The notes under the pieces: generated by a model | Database searches by the model: none | What the model saw: the letters and a program-made list of their open reading frames with translations, nothing else | Told to the model about the DNA's origin: nothing | DNA from: Owenweeksia sp. | Lineage (GTDB): Bacteria; Bacteroidota; Bacteroidia; Flavobacteriales; Schleiferiaceae | NCBI GenBank assembly: GCA_028277105.1 | Contig: JANQHO010000156.1 | Coordinates: 1-64,000, forward strand | Direction: 5' to 3' | Length of the DNA stretch: 64,000 bases | Position numbers and translations under genes: made by a program | Shown here: positions 1 to 8,439 of the stretch, one piece after another | How the letters are laid out: every line of letters begins with the position of its first letter | Position numbering within the stretch: the stretch's first letter is position 1

Positions 1-315
1 GTGATCAAATGCGGAGGGCTTACCGAAGCTAAAAAGGTAGCCGCCATAGCCCATGCTTTTGGTAAACAGATCATGTTACACAATGCCAAGCCAACCCTAG
101 CTTCTGCTGCCAGCCTTGCTTTGCTGGCCTCTATTCCCAATGGAGCTGCTTTCCAGGAATATACAGGCAAAAGGTTGCACCAGGGTTACGGACCATTATA
201 TGATCTTTTTGAGAATGAACTAGAATTTGAGGATGGTTTCCTCAAAGTACCGCAAGGTCCCGGCCTGGGCTTGGTAGTCAACGAAAAAGCAATGGAAAAA
301 AACAATAGGGATTGA
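1..315 (+). CDS. Enolase-superfamily (mandelate racemase/acid-sugar dehydratase type) protein, C-terminal part
   Basis: Only the last 104 residues lie in the window; the reading frame is open at the left edge, so the GTG at base 1 is an internal codon. The fragment matches the end of the C-terminal barrel and capping tail of mandelate-racemase-type enzymes: a KCGGLTEAKK segment, then MLHNAKP, where the family usually carries its His base, and a proline/glycine-rich tail ending GPGLGLVVNE. Family members dehydrate or racemise sugar acids in the cytoplasm, which suits the uronate genes further along. The substrate cannot be told. The stop overlaps the next gene's TTG start by 4 nt, so the two are probably co-translated. 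Confidence 0.75.
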   Translation: MIKCGGLTEAKKVAAIAHAFGKQIMLHNAKPTLASAASLALLASIPNGAAFQEYTGKRLHQGYGPLYDLFENELEFEDGFLKVPQGPGLGLVVNEKAMEKNNRD

Positions 316-1907
316 TCCGCAAAACAGCATTTCTTCTCGTCCTCATAACTTTCTGGGCCTGTACTCCTGTACCCCATAAGCCCAAAGCTAAAACAGCTGA
401 CAAACCCAACATTATCCTTATCATGGCCGATGATATGGGCTATTCCGATCCGGGCTTTTTAGGAGGAGATATTGCTACCCCTTATTTGGATAGTCTTGCC
501 AAAACAGGAGTTGTTATGCTTCATTTTTACAACAATGCCAAATGTTATCCTTCACGGGCATCGCTCTTAACCGGACTTTACCCTCATCGTACCGGACTGG
601 GACGCAGTATTCTGCATCTTAATGAACCTAAAGGAAAGAACGGGCCTTTCCAAGGCTGGCTAAGTCATACCACTCCTACCATAGCTGAATTGCTTAAAAA
701 AGAAGGGTATCGTTGTTACATATCCGGCAAATGGCATGTAGGAGAAAAAAAGGAAGACTGGCCATTACAAAGAGGGTTCGATCGCTATTTTGGATTGGTA
801 AGCGGTGCCAGCAGCTATTTTGAGCTTTTGCCCCAGCCTCCCTCTAGTAAACGCATCCGTCAGATGCTATTGGATAATAAACATTTTATCCCGCCTGATA
901 GTGGTTTCTATATGACTGATGCGATCAGTGATTTTGCCATCAGATGTATCCGGGAGAACCCTGTTGATACGCCCTTTTTTCTTTATGTAGCCTACACTGC
1001 CCCCCACTGGCCGCTTCACGCCCTGGAAAAAGATATGGAAAACTACAAAGGGAAATTCGATATGGGCTGGGACTCTGCACGTAAAGCACGTATAAAACAT
1101 ATACAACAAAAAGCTTACTTTCCTAAAGACGCACCCTTACCCCAAAAGCCCATTTCTGTTACTGATTGGGATGCTGTGGAGAATAAGGAAGAATGGAGCA
1201 GGCGTATGGAGGTTTATGCTGCTATGGTAAACCGGATGGATCAGGGTATAGGTCGTATTTGGAAAGCCATACAACAACTTCCCGATCCGGAAAACACTAT
1301 CATTGTTTTCTTATCCGATAATGGCCCTTCTGCTGAAAACATTGAACACAGGCAGCAACATACAGAAGGTATAGCTGTTGGATTACCTGGTTCTTACCGG
1401 GCTTACAACGAACCCTGGGCCTACGTATCCAATGCTCCTTATCAGAATTACAAGCTCACCCTTAATGAAGGTGGCCTAAAAACCCCTTTGCTTCTTTATT
1501 GGCCTGTACAAATAAAGTCGCCCAAAATCCTAGAGGCCTCCGGTCATATTATTGATCTTGTCCCAACCTTATTATCTGCCATAGGGATGGAAAACCCAGG
1601 ATTAGAGTTTGATGGAAAAAGCTTATTAACACTCATCCAGGGAAAGCATTTCGACCTTCAAGATCGTCCTATCTTCTGGGAGTACAACGGTCATAAGGCC
1701 ATGCTACAGGGTGATTATAAGATCCTGAAACCCCAAAACACTGATAAATGGCAGGTATATAATTTACAGGAAGACCCGTGTGAAACAAAAGATATTGCCG
1801 ATACAGAGGGGAACAAGATGGTTGAAATGATAAAATTATATGAGGAGTGGGAAGGTCAAGTAATGTGGTCATTAATGGATACCTCTCAAAAAATATCCCG
1901 GCCATGA
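312..1907 (+). CDS. Arylsulfatase-type sulfatase, lipoprotein
   Basis: A 531-aa type I sulfatase. The N-terminus is a lipoprotein signal with Cys17 after a hydrophobic stretch, so it should be exported and lipid-anchored. Metal-binding Asp40-Asp41 (MADDMG), the formylglycine motif Cys78-Tyr-Pro-Ser-Arg, Lys140/His142 (GKWHVG) and a late DNG motif are all present, so it looks catalytically complete. It requires Cys-to-formylglycine maturation. The start is TTG: no ATG precedes the catalytic motifs, and the TTG gives the signal peptide and a 4-nt overlap with the upstream stop. It is coupled to an enolase-superfamily gene and a GH28 gene, which suggests desulfation of a uronate-containing polysaccharide. 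The exact sulfate ester is unknown. Confidence 0.87.
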   Translation: MIRKTAFLLVLITFWACTPVPHKPKAKTADKPNIILIMADDMGYSDPGFLGGDIATPYLDSLAKTGVVMLHFYNNAKCYPSRASLLTGLYPHRTGLGRSILHLNEPKGKNGPFQGWLSHTTPTIAELLKKEGYRCYISGKWHVGEKKEDWPLQRGFDRYFGLVSGASSYFELLPQPPSSKRIRQMLLDNKHFIPPDSGFYMTDAISDFAIRCIRENPVDTPFFLYVAYTAPHWPLHALEKDMENYKGKFDMGWDSARKARIKHIQQKAYFPKDAPLPQKPISVTDWDAVENKEEWSRRMEVYAAMVNRMDQGIGRIWKAIQQLPDPENTIIVFLSDNGPSAENIEHRQQHTEGIAVGLPGSYRAYNEPWAYVSNAPYQNYKLTLNEGGLKTPLLLYWPVQIKSPKILEASGHIIDLVPTLLSAIGMENPGLEFDGKSLLTLIQGKHFDLQDRPIFWEYNGHKAMLQGDYKILKPQNTDKWQVYNLQEDPCETKDIADTEGNKMVEMIKLYEEWEGQVMWSLMDTSQKISRP

Positions 1908-3166
1908 GAACACGCAGACATTTCATCAAAACATCCTTAAGCGCTTCAGCCGGAGCCTGTTTCCTACCTTTATCATTATCCAGACCTGCTGAGAAATACG
2001 ATCCGGGTGAAAAGATCCGGGCTTTCCGTAAAATATTGGAAGAGCCTGTTTTCAATAGCTCCTTATTCCATTCGCCTGTGATCATCCAATCCATAAAAAT
2101 TTTTAAAAGCGGGAAACACTATTTTATTGAAGCCCGTTCCAAAGGAGGGGCCCGTGGAATAGCAGTTGGCCGGGATAAATACATTGAAAATATTTACCCT
2201 TTGATCCAAAACCGCATCATTCGCTTTTTCACAGGTAAAAATGCGGTAAAGCTGGATGAACTGATCCACTATATCTACCTCAAGGCTCTAAATTATAAAT
2301 GGCAGGGCTTAGCCTTTTGGGTGGGATTGGCTTATGTGGAATTAGCCCTGCTGGACATGCTGGGGCAAATTGCCCGGAAACCCATTGGTGAATTACTGGG
2401 AGGAAGGGTAAGAGATGACGTAGCTATTTACTACGCCAGTGGCAACAGAGACAATACAGCAATGGAAGAGGTTGATTATCTCAAAAAACTGATCGAGCGA
2501 TCCGGAGCCAATGCCGTAAAATACCGCCTGGGAGCACGTATGCACACCACTCCTGAATCGGATAAAAGAGACCGGCAGCTGATACCTTTAGCACGAAAAG
2601 AACTGGGTGAAGCCATCCTATATGCTGATGCCAACGGTTCTTATATGGTTGATCAAGCCATATCTACCGGGAAAATGCTACAGGAAAACCAGGTAGCTTT
2701 TTTTGAAGAACCTTGTCCTTTTGATCATTATGAAGAAATCAAGATCATAGCAGAAGCTCTGGAAATTCCCCTGGCAGGAGGAGAAGAAGAGAGCAGCACA
2801 CGGCAGTTTATGTGGTTAATGGATAAAAATGTACTTTCTGTAGTACAGCCCGACCTTCTGTTTTACGGAGGGTTAATCCGTTCTATTAAAATCGCCCGTA
2901 TGGCACAACATATAGGTATTGATTGTACGCCACATATATCAGGTGGAGCGCTAGGGTTTTTATATATGATACACTTTGCTTCCTGCGTTCCTAATATCGG
3001 CCCCTTCCAGGAATTCAAGGGAAATAAAGATCAGGTTCCGGTAGAAAGCAACAGCTCTTCATTGCAACCTTCAAATGGAAAGATCGCTATTCCCTGTGAG
3101 CCAGGTTTGGGAGTACAGTTCGAGGAGAGTTTTATGAAAAATGCCAAAGAGATCAAATGCTTATGA
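1904..3166 (+). CDS. Enolase-superfamily enzyme with a Tat signal
   Basis: A 420-aa mandelate racemase/muconate cycloisomerase-like protein. The frame is open further upstream from a GTG at 1847, but the ATG at 1904 forms an ATGA overlap with the sulfatase stop and gives a proper twin-arginine leader (MRTRRHFIKT), so I use it. Visible active-site features are Lys206 in VKYR, Asp242 (YADANG), Glu268 (FFEEP), a Glu cluster near 294-296 (AGGEEES) and His344 (PHISGG), the usual metal ligands and acid/base residues. Family enzymes act on sugar acids. The Tat leader is odd, since known acid-sugar dehydratases are cytoplasmic; the protein may work in the periplasm on uronate products. Substrate unknown. 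Confidence 0.8.
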   Translation: MRTRRHFIKTSLSASAGACFLPLSLSRPAEKYDPGEKIRAFRKILEEPVFNSSLFHSPVIIQSIKIFKSGKHYFIEARSKGGARGIAVGRDKYIENIYPLIQNRIIRFFTGKNAVKLDELIHYIYLKALNYKWQGLAFWVGLAYVELALLDMLGQIARKPIGELLGGRVRDDVAIYYASGNRDNTAMEEVDYLKKLIERSGANAVKYRLGARMHTTPESDKRDRQLIPLARKELGEAILYADANGSYMVDQAISTGKMLQENQVAFFEEPCPFDHYEEIKIIAEALEIPLAGGEEESSTRQFMWLMDKNVLSVVQPDLLFYGGLIRSIKIARMAQHIGIDCTPHISGGALGFLYMIHFASCVPNIGPFQEFKGNKDQVPVESNSSSLQPSNGKIAIPCEPGLGVQFEESFMKNAKEIKCL

Positions 3167-4611
3167 AGAACAGGTGGTTATCCCTAAGCTTATTGGTATT
3201 CCTGTGGTCTTGCCAAACACCATCCCCAAAAGACGGGCAGGTATTTTCTCTCCAATTTGCCAGAGCATATGCCCATCAAAATTGGGAACAGGTCCCGCAT
3301 ATACTCAAGCGCATAAAACCGCCTTCCTTCCCTGCCGATACTTTTTCCGTTTTGGCTCTCGGAGCTAAGGCTGATGGTTTATCCAATACCCGAGAATTTG
3401 TGGGGAAAGCTATTGACAGCGCTGCCCGTAAAGGTGGTGGTGTCGTTTACTTTCCCCCTGGAAACTATTTTATTGATGGGCCCATCCATTTAAAAAGTAA
3501 TGTTAACCTCCACTTAGCCAAAGGAGCACGTTTGATATTCAGTAATCGCCCCGAAGCTTATTTACCTGCTGTAAAAGTACGCTGGGAAGGAACGGTATGT
3601 TATAATTATTCCCCCTTGATCTATGCCTATCAGCAAAAAAACATCGCTATAAGCGGCAAAGGAATAATTGACGGTAATGCCGGAAAATGGTCAATGGAAT
3701 GGCGAAAGCTACAAAAGCCGGATAAAAAAAGGCTGCGCCAGATGGGAAATGATACAATACCCGTAGAGCAGAGGGTTTTTGCAGAGGGGTTTCTGGACTT
3801 AAACAATAATGGGAAAGATGATGGCTTTGGCGATGGGCAGGCTCATTACTTACGTCCTTCATTAATTGTTTTTTACGAATGCAGGAATATCTTGCTTGAG
3901 GATTTTACAGCACAAGACAGTCCTTTTTGGACCATTCATCCGGTTTTTTCCATGAATATCACTATCAGAGGTTTAACGGTAAAAGGAAAAACCCTTAATG
4001 ATGATGGCATAGACCCTGACAGTTGTGAAGATGTACTAATAGAGCACAACGATGTGGAAACCCACGATGATGCTATTTCCATCAAAGCAGGCCGTGACCA
4101 GGACGCCTGGAAAAGGCCTGGTTCCCGCAATATTGTAGTGCGTTACAACAGCCTTAAAAGTGGTGTTAATGCCCTGTGTATTGGCTCGGAAATGAGTGGA
4201 GGAGTAGAAAATGTTTTTATGGCTGATAATAAAATATCCCAGGGCAAGCATGCCCTCAACTTTAAATGTAACCTTGATAGAGGAGGAGAAGTGAAAAACA
4301 TTTTCATCCGTAATAATAAAGTGGATAGCTGTCAGAAAGAGCTACTTATCTTCCGCATGGATTATCACGGTTATAGAGGTAATCATTATCCCACCCGCTT
4401 CAGTAACTTCTTTATCGAAAACCTGCAGGCTGAAAAGACTTACCGCCCATTTAAGATAATCGGGGTTAAGGAGGCTCCCATTAGCAGAATATGGCTTTCT
4501 GACATTGCAGTTAAGCATACTGATACCTCATCCATATTTACTTATGTGGAAGACATACTGCTGGACGATGTCAAAATAGCGGGTGAATTAGTCTCGCAAG
4601 CGCTCCACTAA
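3163..4611 (+). CDS. GH28 polygalacturonase-like lipoprotein
   Basis: A 482-aa glycoside hydrolase family 28 protein, a right-handed beta-helix that hydrolyses galacturonan. I choose ATG 3163 (ATGA overlap with the previous stop) over ATG 3157; it starts a lipoprotein leader with Cys17. The sequence has the Pel-like start (LGAKADG, then KGGGVVYFPPG) and the GH28 acidic residues NDDG (279-282) and HDDA (Asp302-Asp303). An Asp/Asn-rich insert (LDLNNNGKDDG, about 211-221) looks like a calcium loop. It is last in the enolase-sulfatase-enolase-GH28 cluster. Its last 24 bases overlap the convergent glycerate kinase gene. Exo- or endo-action cannot be told. Confidence 0.86.
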   Translation: MKNRWLSLSLLVFLWSCQTPSPKDGQVFSLQFARAYAHQNWEQVPHILKRIKPPSFPADTFSVLALGAKADGLSNTREFVGKAIDSAARKGGGVVYFPPGNYFIDGPIHLKSNVNLHLAKGARLIFSNRPEAYLPAVKVRWEGTVCYNYSPLIYAYQQKNIAISGKGIIDGNAGKWSMEWRKLQKPDKKRLRQMGNDTIPVEQRVFAEGFLDLNNNGKDDGFGDGQAHYLRPSLIVFYECRNILLEDFTAQDSPFWTIHPVFSMNITIRGLTVKGKTLNDDGIDPDSCEDVLIEHNDVETHDDAISIKAGRDQDAWKRPGSRNIVVRYNSLKSGVNALCIGSEMSGGVENVFMADNKISQGKHALNFKCNLDRGGEVKNIFIRNNKVDSCQKELLIFRMDYHGYRGNHYPTRFSNFFIENLQAEKTYRPFKIIGVKEAPISRIWLSDIAVKHTDTSSIFTYVEDILLDDVKIAGELVSQALH

Positions 4612-5706
4612 AAGCTGACCGGTTTTGTAAAGATCATCCTTTATGCTTTGCTTGTAACCTTCTTCCTTTAAAGGAAGTTGATGCAGGGGCAATAAAAAAT
4701 CAAGATCCGCTACCTCAGCAGCTCTTAGTTCACTGATCCCACAAATAATGGCCATTCTCTGATGGGTACCTTTCATATGTAGCAATCTACCTGCTACTTT
4801 TCCCTGCAGGGAAGTGCGGTCAAAACACCCTTCACCAGTCACTATTACATCATATGCTCCTATTTTCTCATGCAGCCTGAGTGCGCTCGCAATTAATTCA
4901 AAACCCGGTTTCAGGCGAGCGTTCAGAAAGAAAACTGCTCCTGCTCCCATGCCTCCCGCTGCTCCGGCTCCTGGTATCTTCTGTAGATCAATCCCGTGCT
5001 TTTCCCTGATCAAACCGGCAAGATGCTTTAAGCCTTTATCCAGTATTTCCACCTGTTCTCGTGTAGCCCCTTTCTGAGGAGCATAGACGTAAGCAGCGCC
5101 CTCCGGACCGTATAGTGGATTGGTAACATCGCAGGCAACTTTAACAGAGGTATCTCTCAGGTTCTCCTGTAAACCTTTAATGTCAATATCCGTAATACGC
5201 CCCAGGTTTTCACCGCAAGGGGAGATCATCATTTTGTTTTTATCTTTAAAATGACTGTTCAAGGCTGCAGCCATTCCTGTTCCCATATCATTGGTGGCGC
5301 TGCCACCTATGCCTAATAATATCTCTTTTGCACCTTGTCTAATGGCATTTAAGATCAGCTGACCGGTACCATAAGTACTGGTTTTTAAGGGGGTTTTTTC
5401 TTCGGGTCTTAAAAGAGCCAGGCCTGAAGCAGCAGCCATTTCTATAATAGCCAGTTTTTGCGATTCTTCATAATAATAAGCCGCCTGTATTGTTCTTCCC
5501 AGTGGATCATCAACTTCAAGCCATATGCATCTGGCCCCCAGATTCTTTCCCATGATCTCTGCAGTACCTTCACCTCCGTCTGCCAGAGGCAACAGTTCAA
5601 TCTGCCAATTTGGTTCTGCTTTTACTATGCCTTCCTTTAACCAGCGGGCTACCTCTGAAGCTGTAGCTGATCCTTTAAATTTATCCGGAGCGATTAGTAT
5701 TCTCAT
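4588..5706 (-). CDS. garK: Glycerate kinase (type I, GarK/GlxK family)
   Basis: A 372-aa glycerate kinase that phosphorylates D-glycerate, normally made from tartronate semialdehyde during aldarate or glyoxylate use. It begins with the family signature MRILIAPDKFKG and has LLPLADGGEGT, GIGGSATND and VTGEGCFD. The frame is open for 23 more codons upstream, but ATG 5706 starts exactly at the family signature and overlaps the permease stop as ATGA. It is translationally coupled to a GntP-type permease. The 3' end runs 24 nt into the convergent GH28 gene. The kinase next to enolase-superfamily genes hints that some substrate is an aldarate that yields tartronate semialdehyde; that is inference. 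Confidence 0.92.
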   Translation of the reverse strand: MRILIAPDKFKGSATASEVARWLKEGIVKAEPNWQIELLPLADGGEGTAEIMGKNLGARCIWLEVDDPLGRTIQAAYYYEESQKLAIIEMAAASGLALLRPEEKTPLKTSTYGTGQLILNAIRQGAKEILLGIGGSATNDMGTGMAAALNSHFKDKNKMMISPCGENLGRITDIDIKGLQENLRDTSVKVACDVTNPLYGPEGAAYVYAPQKGATREQVEILDKGLKHLAGLIREKHGIDLQKIPGAGAAGGMGAGAVFFLNARLKPGFELIASALRLHEKIGAYDVIVTGEGCFDRTSLQGKVAGRLLHMKGTHQRMAIICGISELRAAEVADLDFLLPLHQLPLKEEGYKQSIKDDLYKTGQLLVERLRD

Positions 5707-6995
5707 AGTATAATAGCCAAAAGGCTCAAAATTCCCATTATCAGTATAGACTGCAGAAAACCCAGTAACGACCAAAACTTAAACATCCGGCCTACATCAA
5801 TATTTCCCATCCGGCTCACTACCCAAAAGTAAGAATCGTTGGTATGTGAAACTGCCAACGCCCCAGCCCCGGTAGAAAGTGCTAAAAGGCTCAGGTCTGC
5901 ATAGTTATAATCCTGACTACTTAAAACACCTGACAGTAAAGAAGCGGTTATGATCATAGCCGAGGTACTGGAACCCTGAGCGCTTTTAAGCAACAATGCC
6001 AGTAAAAAAGCGCCCCACATTAAGCCGGTTAATGAACCGGAAAGGGGTAATTGTCCGGATAAGTTCTTTCCCAACTCTGATGATGCTATTACCGCACCAA
6101 AAGCCCCTCCCATAGCAGTAATTAACAAAATAGGGCCGGCCTGTTGAACAGATCTGCTTACCCAACCTTTGGTTTTTTTTCGAGGTAAAAGTATTACAGC
6201 CAGGATCACCCCTACCCCCAGGGCGGGAAAAGGATCTCCCCAGGCTAACCAATAGCTTCCACTTGAAAAAAACCTGATCGTACTGGCTATGGCAATCAGC
6301 AATACCGGTAGGCTTACAGGCAATAACGCCCTGAAAAAAGATATTTCTCCAGTTTTGCTTTCTTCTAATAAACCTGGCATAGCACTTTTTCCCGCCAAAC
6401 TTTTTGAGATGACCCACACACTGAAGAAAGCCCCCAGAATAACCATAAAAAACCCTAAACCAAAGAAAAAACCGTAATCGTTCAAACCCAGGGTGCCTGC
6501 GACAGCTAAGGGTCCCGGTGTAGGGATCAGGAAAACATGGCTCAGATAAAGTCCTATGGCCAGCGATAAATGAAGCAAAATCGCAGGCTTACCACTTTGA
6601 CGGGCCAGGTCAGGATTCAACTTGTTCAACACTACAAATGCCGCATCACAGAAAACGGGAATACCTATCAATATACCAGCTGTAGTTATTCCCCATTGGG
6701 GGTTCTGTTTTCCCGCCATTCTGATAAGCTTGTTTGCCAATACCCTGGTTGCTCCACTATCAGCCAATATTTGTCCCAGCATGCAGCCCAGTAAAATGAG
6801 TAGCCCCACCGAACTCATCAGTTTTCCAAAACCTTCTTGTAAGGCCATTACAATAGCTGTAAGGCTCATTTGGCTGCCTGTACCATAAAGAAAACAAGCC
6901 AGCAAAAGAGCTATAAGTGGATGCCAACGCCAGCGGGTAGTACCCAGCACAATGAGTAGAATTGATAACAAAAGAAAAATCAATGGCTGAAGCAT
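5703..6995 (-). CDS. GntP-family sugar-acid permease
   Basis: A 430-aa integral membrane protein with about a dozen hydrophobic segments, matching the GntP (gluconate:H+ symporter) family in length and in features such as the N-terminal WRWHPLIALL, IPVFCDAAFV and HTNDSYFWVV near the C-terminus. It should import a small sugar acid (gluconate, glycerate or a uronate product). It is cotranscribed with glycerate kinase (4-nt overlap), which makes glycerate or a precursor plausible. The start ATG lies 49 bp from the divergent uxaB start, so both probably share a control region. Confidence 0.88.
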   Translation of the reverse strand: MLQPLIFLLLSILLIVLGTTRWRWHPLIALLLACFLYGTGSQMSLTAIVMALQEGFGKLMSSVGLLILLGCMLGQILADSGATRVLANKLIRMAGKQNPQWGITTAGILIGIPVFCDAAFVVLNKLNPDLARQSGKPAILLHLSLAIGLYLSHVFLIPTPGPLAVAGTLGLNDYGFFFGLGFFMVILGAFFSVWVISKSLAGKSAMPGLLEESKTGEISFFRALLPVSLPVLLIAIASTIRFFSSGSYWLAWGDPFPALGVGVILAVILLPRKKTKGWVSRSVQQAGPILLITAMGGAFGAVIASSELGKNLSGQLPLSGSLTGLMWGAFLLALLLKSAQGSSTSAMIITASLLSGVLSSQDYNYADLSLLALSTGAGALAVSHTNDSYFWVVSRMGNIDVGRMFKFWSLLGFLQSILIMGILSLLAIIL

Positions 6996-7017
6996 CGGGG
7001 GTCGTGAAGGTAAAAAC

Positions 7018-7034
7018 GTCTTTTAAAAAAAGAC
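7018..7034. promoter_or_regulatory. Inverted repeat in the uxaB/gntP divergent control region
   Basis: A perfect 7-3-7 inverted repeat, GTCTTTT-AAA-AAAAGAC, sits in the only 49 bases between the divergent permease and uxaB genes, ending 10 nt before the uxaB start. The position suits an operator. It is A/T-rich and could be chance, and it does not match the operator found next to the LacI gene. Confidence 0.3.
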
Positions 7035-7044
7035 TTTAAACACC

Positions 7045-8439
7045 TTGCAGCCCCTTACCCAAAAGTTGAACAGCATTGAGAAATGTTACAATAATCGCCA
7101 GCTAAGTCCTAAGGTCATCCAGATCGGTACCGGAAATTTTCTGCGTGCTTTTGCCGGAAGTCTGATCGAGAGACTCAACCGTGAAACTGATTTTAAAGGT
7201 GGCATCGCTATGGTGCAGCCTACACGGAATGGCAAAATAAAACAACTACAGGAGCAAAATTATTTATACACCATACTTAGCCGTGGTAATGAAGGAGGAG
7301 TAAAGAAAATGGTTGTCCGTTCTGTAAGTAAAGGCATTGATCCTTATACCAATTACCTTGAATTCTGTCAGTTAGCGGAAAGCACTCATGTAGAATACAT
7401 CATAAGCAATACCACTGAAGCCGGCCTGCAACTGAGCGATAAAGACAGTGTATGGGGCACCATTCCCGAGTCTTTTCCCGCCAAATTATGCGCTCTTCTT
7501 TACCACAGATACCTGAAGTTGAACAAAAAGGCTCCTTTGATACATATTTTGCCTTGTGAGCTGGTTCCAGAAAACGGGAAGTTCTTGAAAAAGCTGGTAC
7601 TAAAAATGACAGATCGCTATAAGCTTGAAAATGGATTCAAAAACTGGCTACATTCCAAAACAAAATTCTATAATACTTTAGTTGACCGTATTGTACCCGG
7701 CTACCCCAAAGATGAATATGAGGGTATCAGTCAAAAGCTGGGATACAACGATCCTTTTCTGATAGCCGCAGAAGACTTTAATTTTTGGGCTATTGAAAGT
7801 GATCAGCCTGTTTTTCCTGAAATCAAAGATTCGGGATTACTCTACACCGACAAGCTGGAATACTACCACCAGCGCAAAGTACAACTGTTGAATGCCAGCC
7901 ATACTGCCATGGTACCCCTTGCCTTGAGCAACAGAATTGAAACGGTAAAAGAGTTTACCGATCATGAATATTGGGGGGAATATTTCCGGGGACTTTTATA
8001 TGAAGAACTGAGTATAGGTTTAGATGAAGATCCGGAAGGGCTTTTAGACTTCATGCATACAGTTATTTCACGCTTTAGCAATCCTTATATATGTCACTAT
8101 TTTAAAGATATTGCCCTCAACACGCTCAGTAAGATACAAACCAGGCTGGTTCCCGTTCTCATAGCTTATTACAAGACTAAAAAACAATGGCCTGCCAAGT
8201 TATGTATGAGTCTGGCGGCTTACATTTATGTTTTTAGCTATACTGATCTTATTGAAATACCCCAAGACCTCAAAGCTGAACTCTCTGCTGAATTGACTGC
8301 CTCCAAAACGGATCGGATAAAAAAAGCACTGGCCCAAAAAACCATATGGGGTAAAGATCTCAGCTCGAAAAAGGGTTTGGTGAAAGCTATTGCCCAACAG
8401 TTGCCAGCTAAAGGGAAATATCCCGCTTCCAGGGAATAA
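7045..8439 (+). CDS. uxaB: Tagaturonate reductase (altronate oxidoreductase)
   Basis: A 464-aa polyol/mannonate-dehydrogenase-family enzyme reducing D-tagaturonate to D-altronate with NADH in galacturonate breakdown. The N-terminal nucleotide-binding motif VIQIGTGNFLRAF and the long helical C-terminal domain (LNASHTAMVPLA) fit UxaB rather than the SDR enzyme found later in this locus. The start is TTG 7045; an in-frame stop at 7024 excludes anything upstream and no ATG precedes the Rossmann motif. The last 32 nt overlap convergent uxaA, which encodes the next step. Confidence 0.88.
   Translation: MQPLTQKLNSIEKCYNNRQLSPKVIQIGTGNFLRAFAGSLIERLNRETDFKGGIAMVQPTRNGKIKQLQEQNYLYTILSRGNEGGVKKMVVRSVSKGIDPYTNYLEFCQLAESTHVEYIISNTTEAGLQLSDKDSVWGTIPESFPAKLCALLYHRYLKLNKKAPLIHILPCELVPENGKFLKKLVLKMTDRYKLENGFKNWLHSKTKFYNTLVDRIVPGYPKDEYEGISQKLGYNDPFLIAAEDFNFWAIESDQPVFPEIKDSGLLYTDKLEYYHQRKVQLLNASHTAMVPLALSNRIETVKEFTDHEYWGEYFRGLLYEELSIGLDEDPEGLLDFMHTVISRFSNPYICHYFKDIALNTLSKIQTRLVPVLIAYYKTKKQWPAKLCMSLAAYIYVFSYTDLIEIPQDLKAELSAELTASKTDRIKKALAQKTIWGKDLSSKKGLVKAIAQQLPAKGKYPASRE

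Noticed and set aside
1847-1903. GTG start giving the second enolase-superfamily protein 19 extra residues
   Set aside because: ATG 1904 gives the twin-arginine leader at the true N-terminus and the 4-nt overlap seen throughout this cluster.
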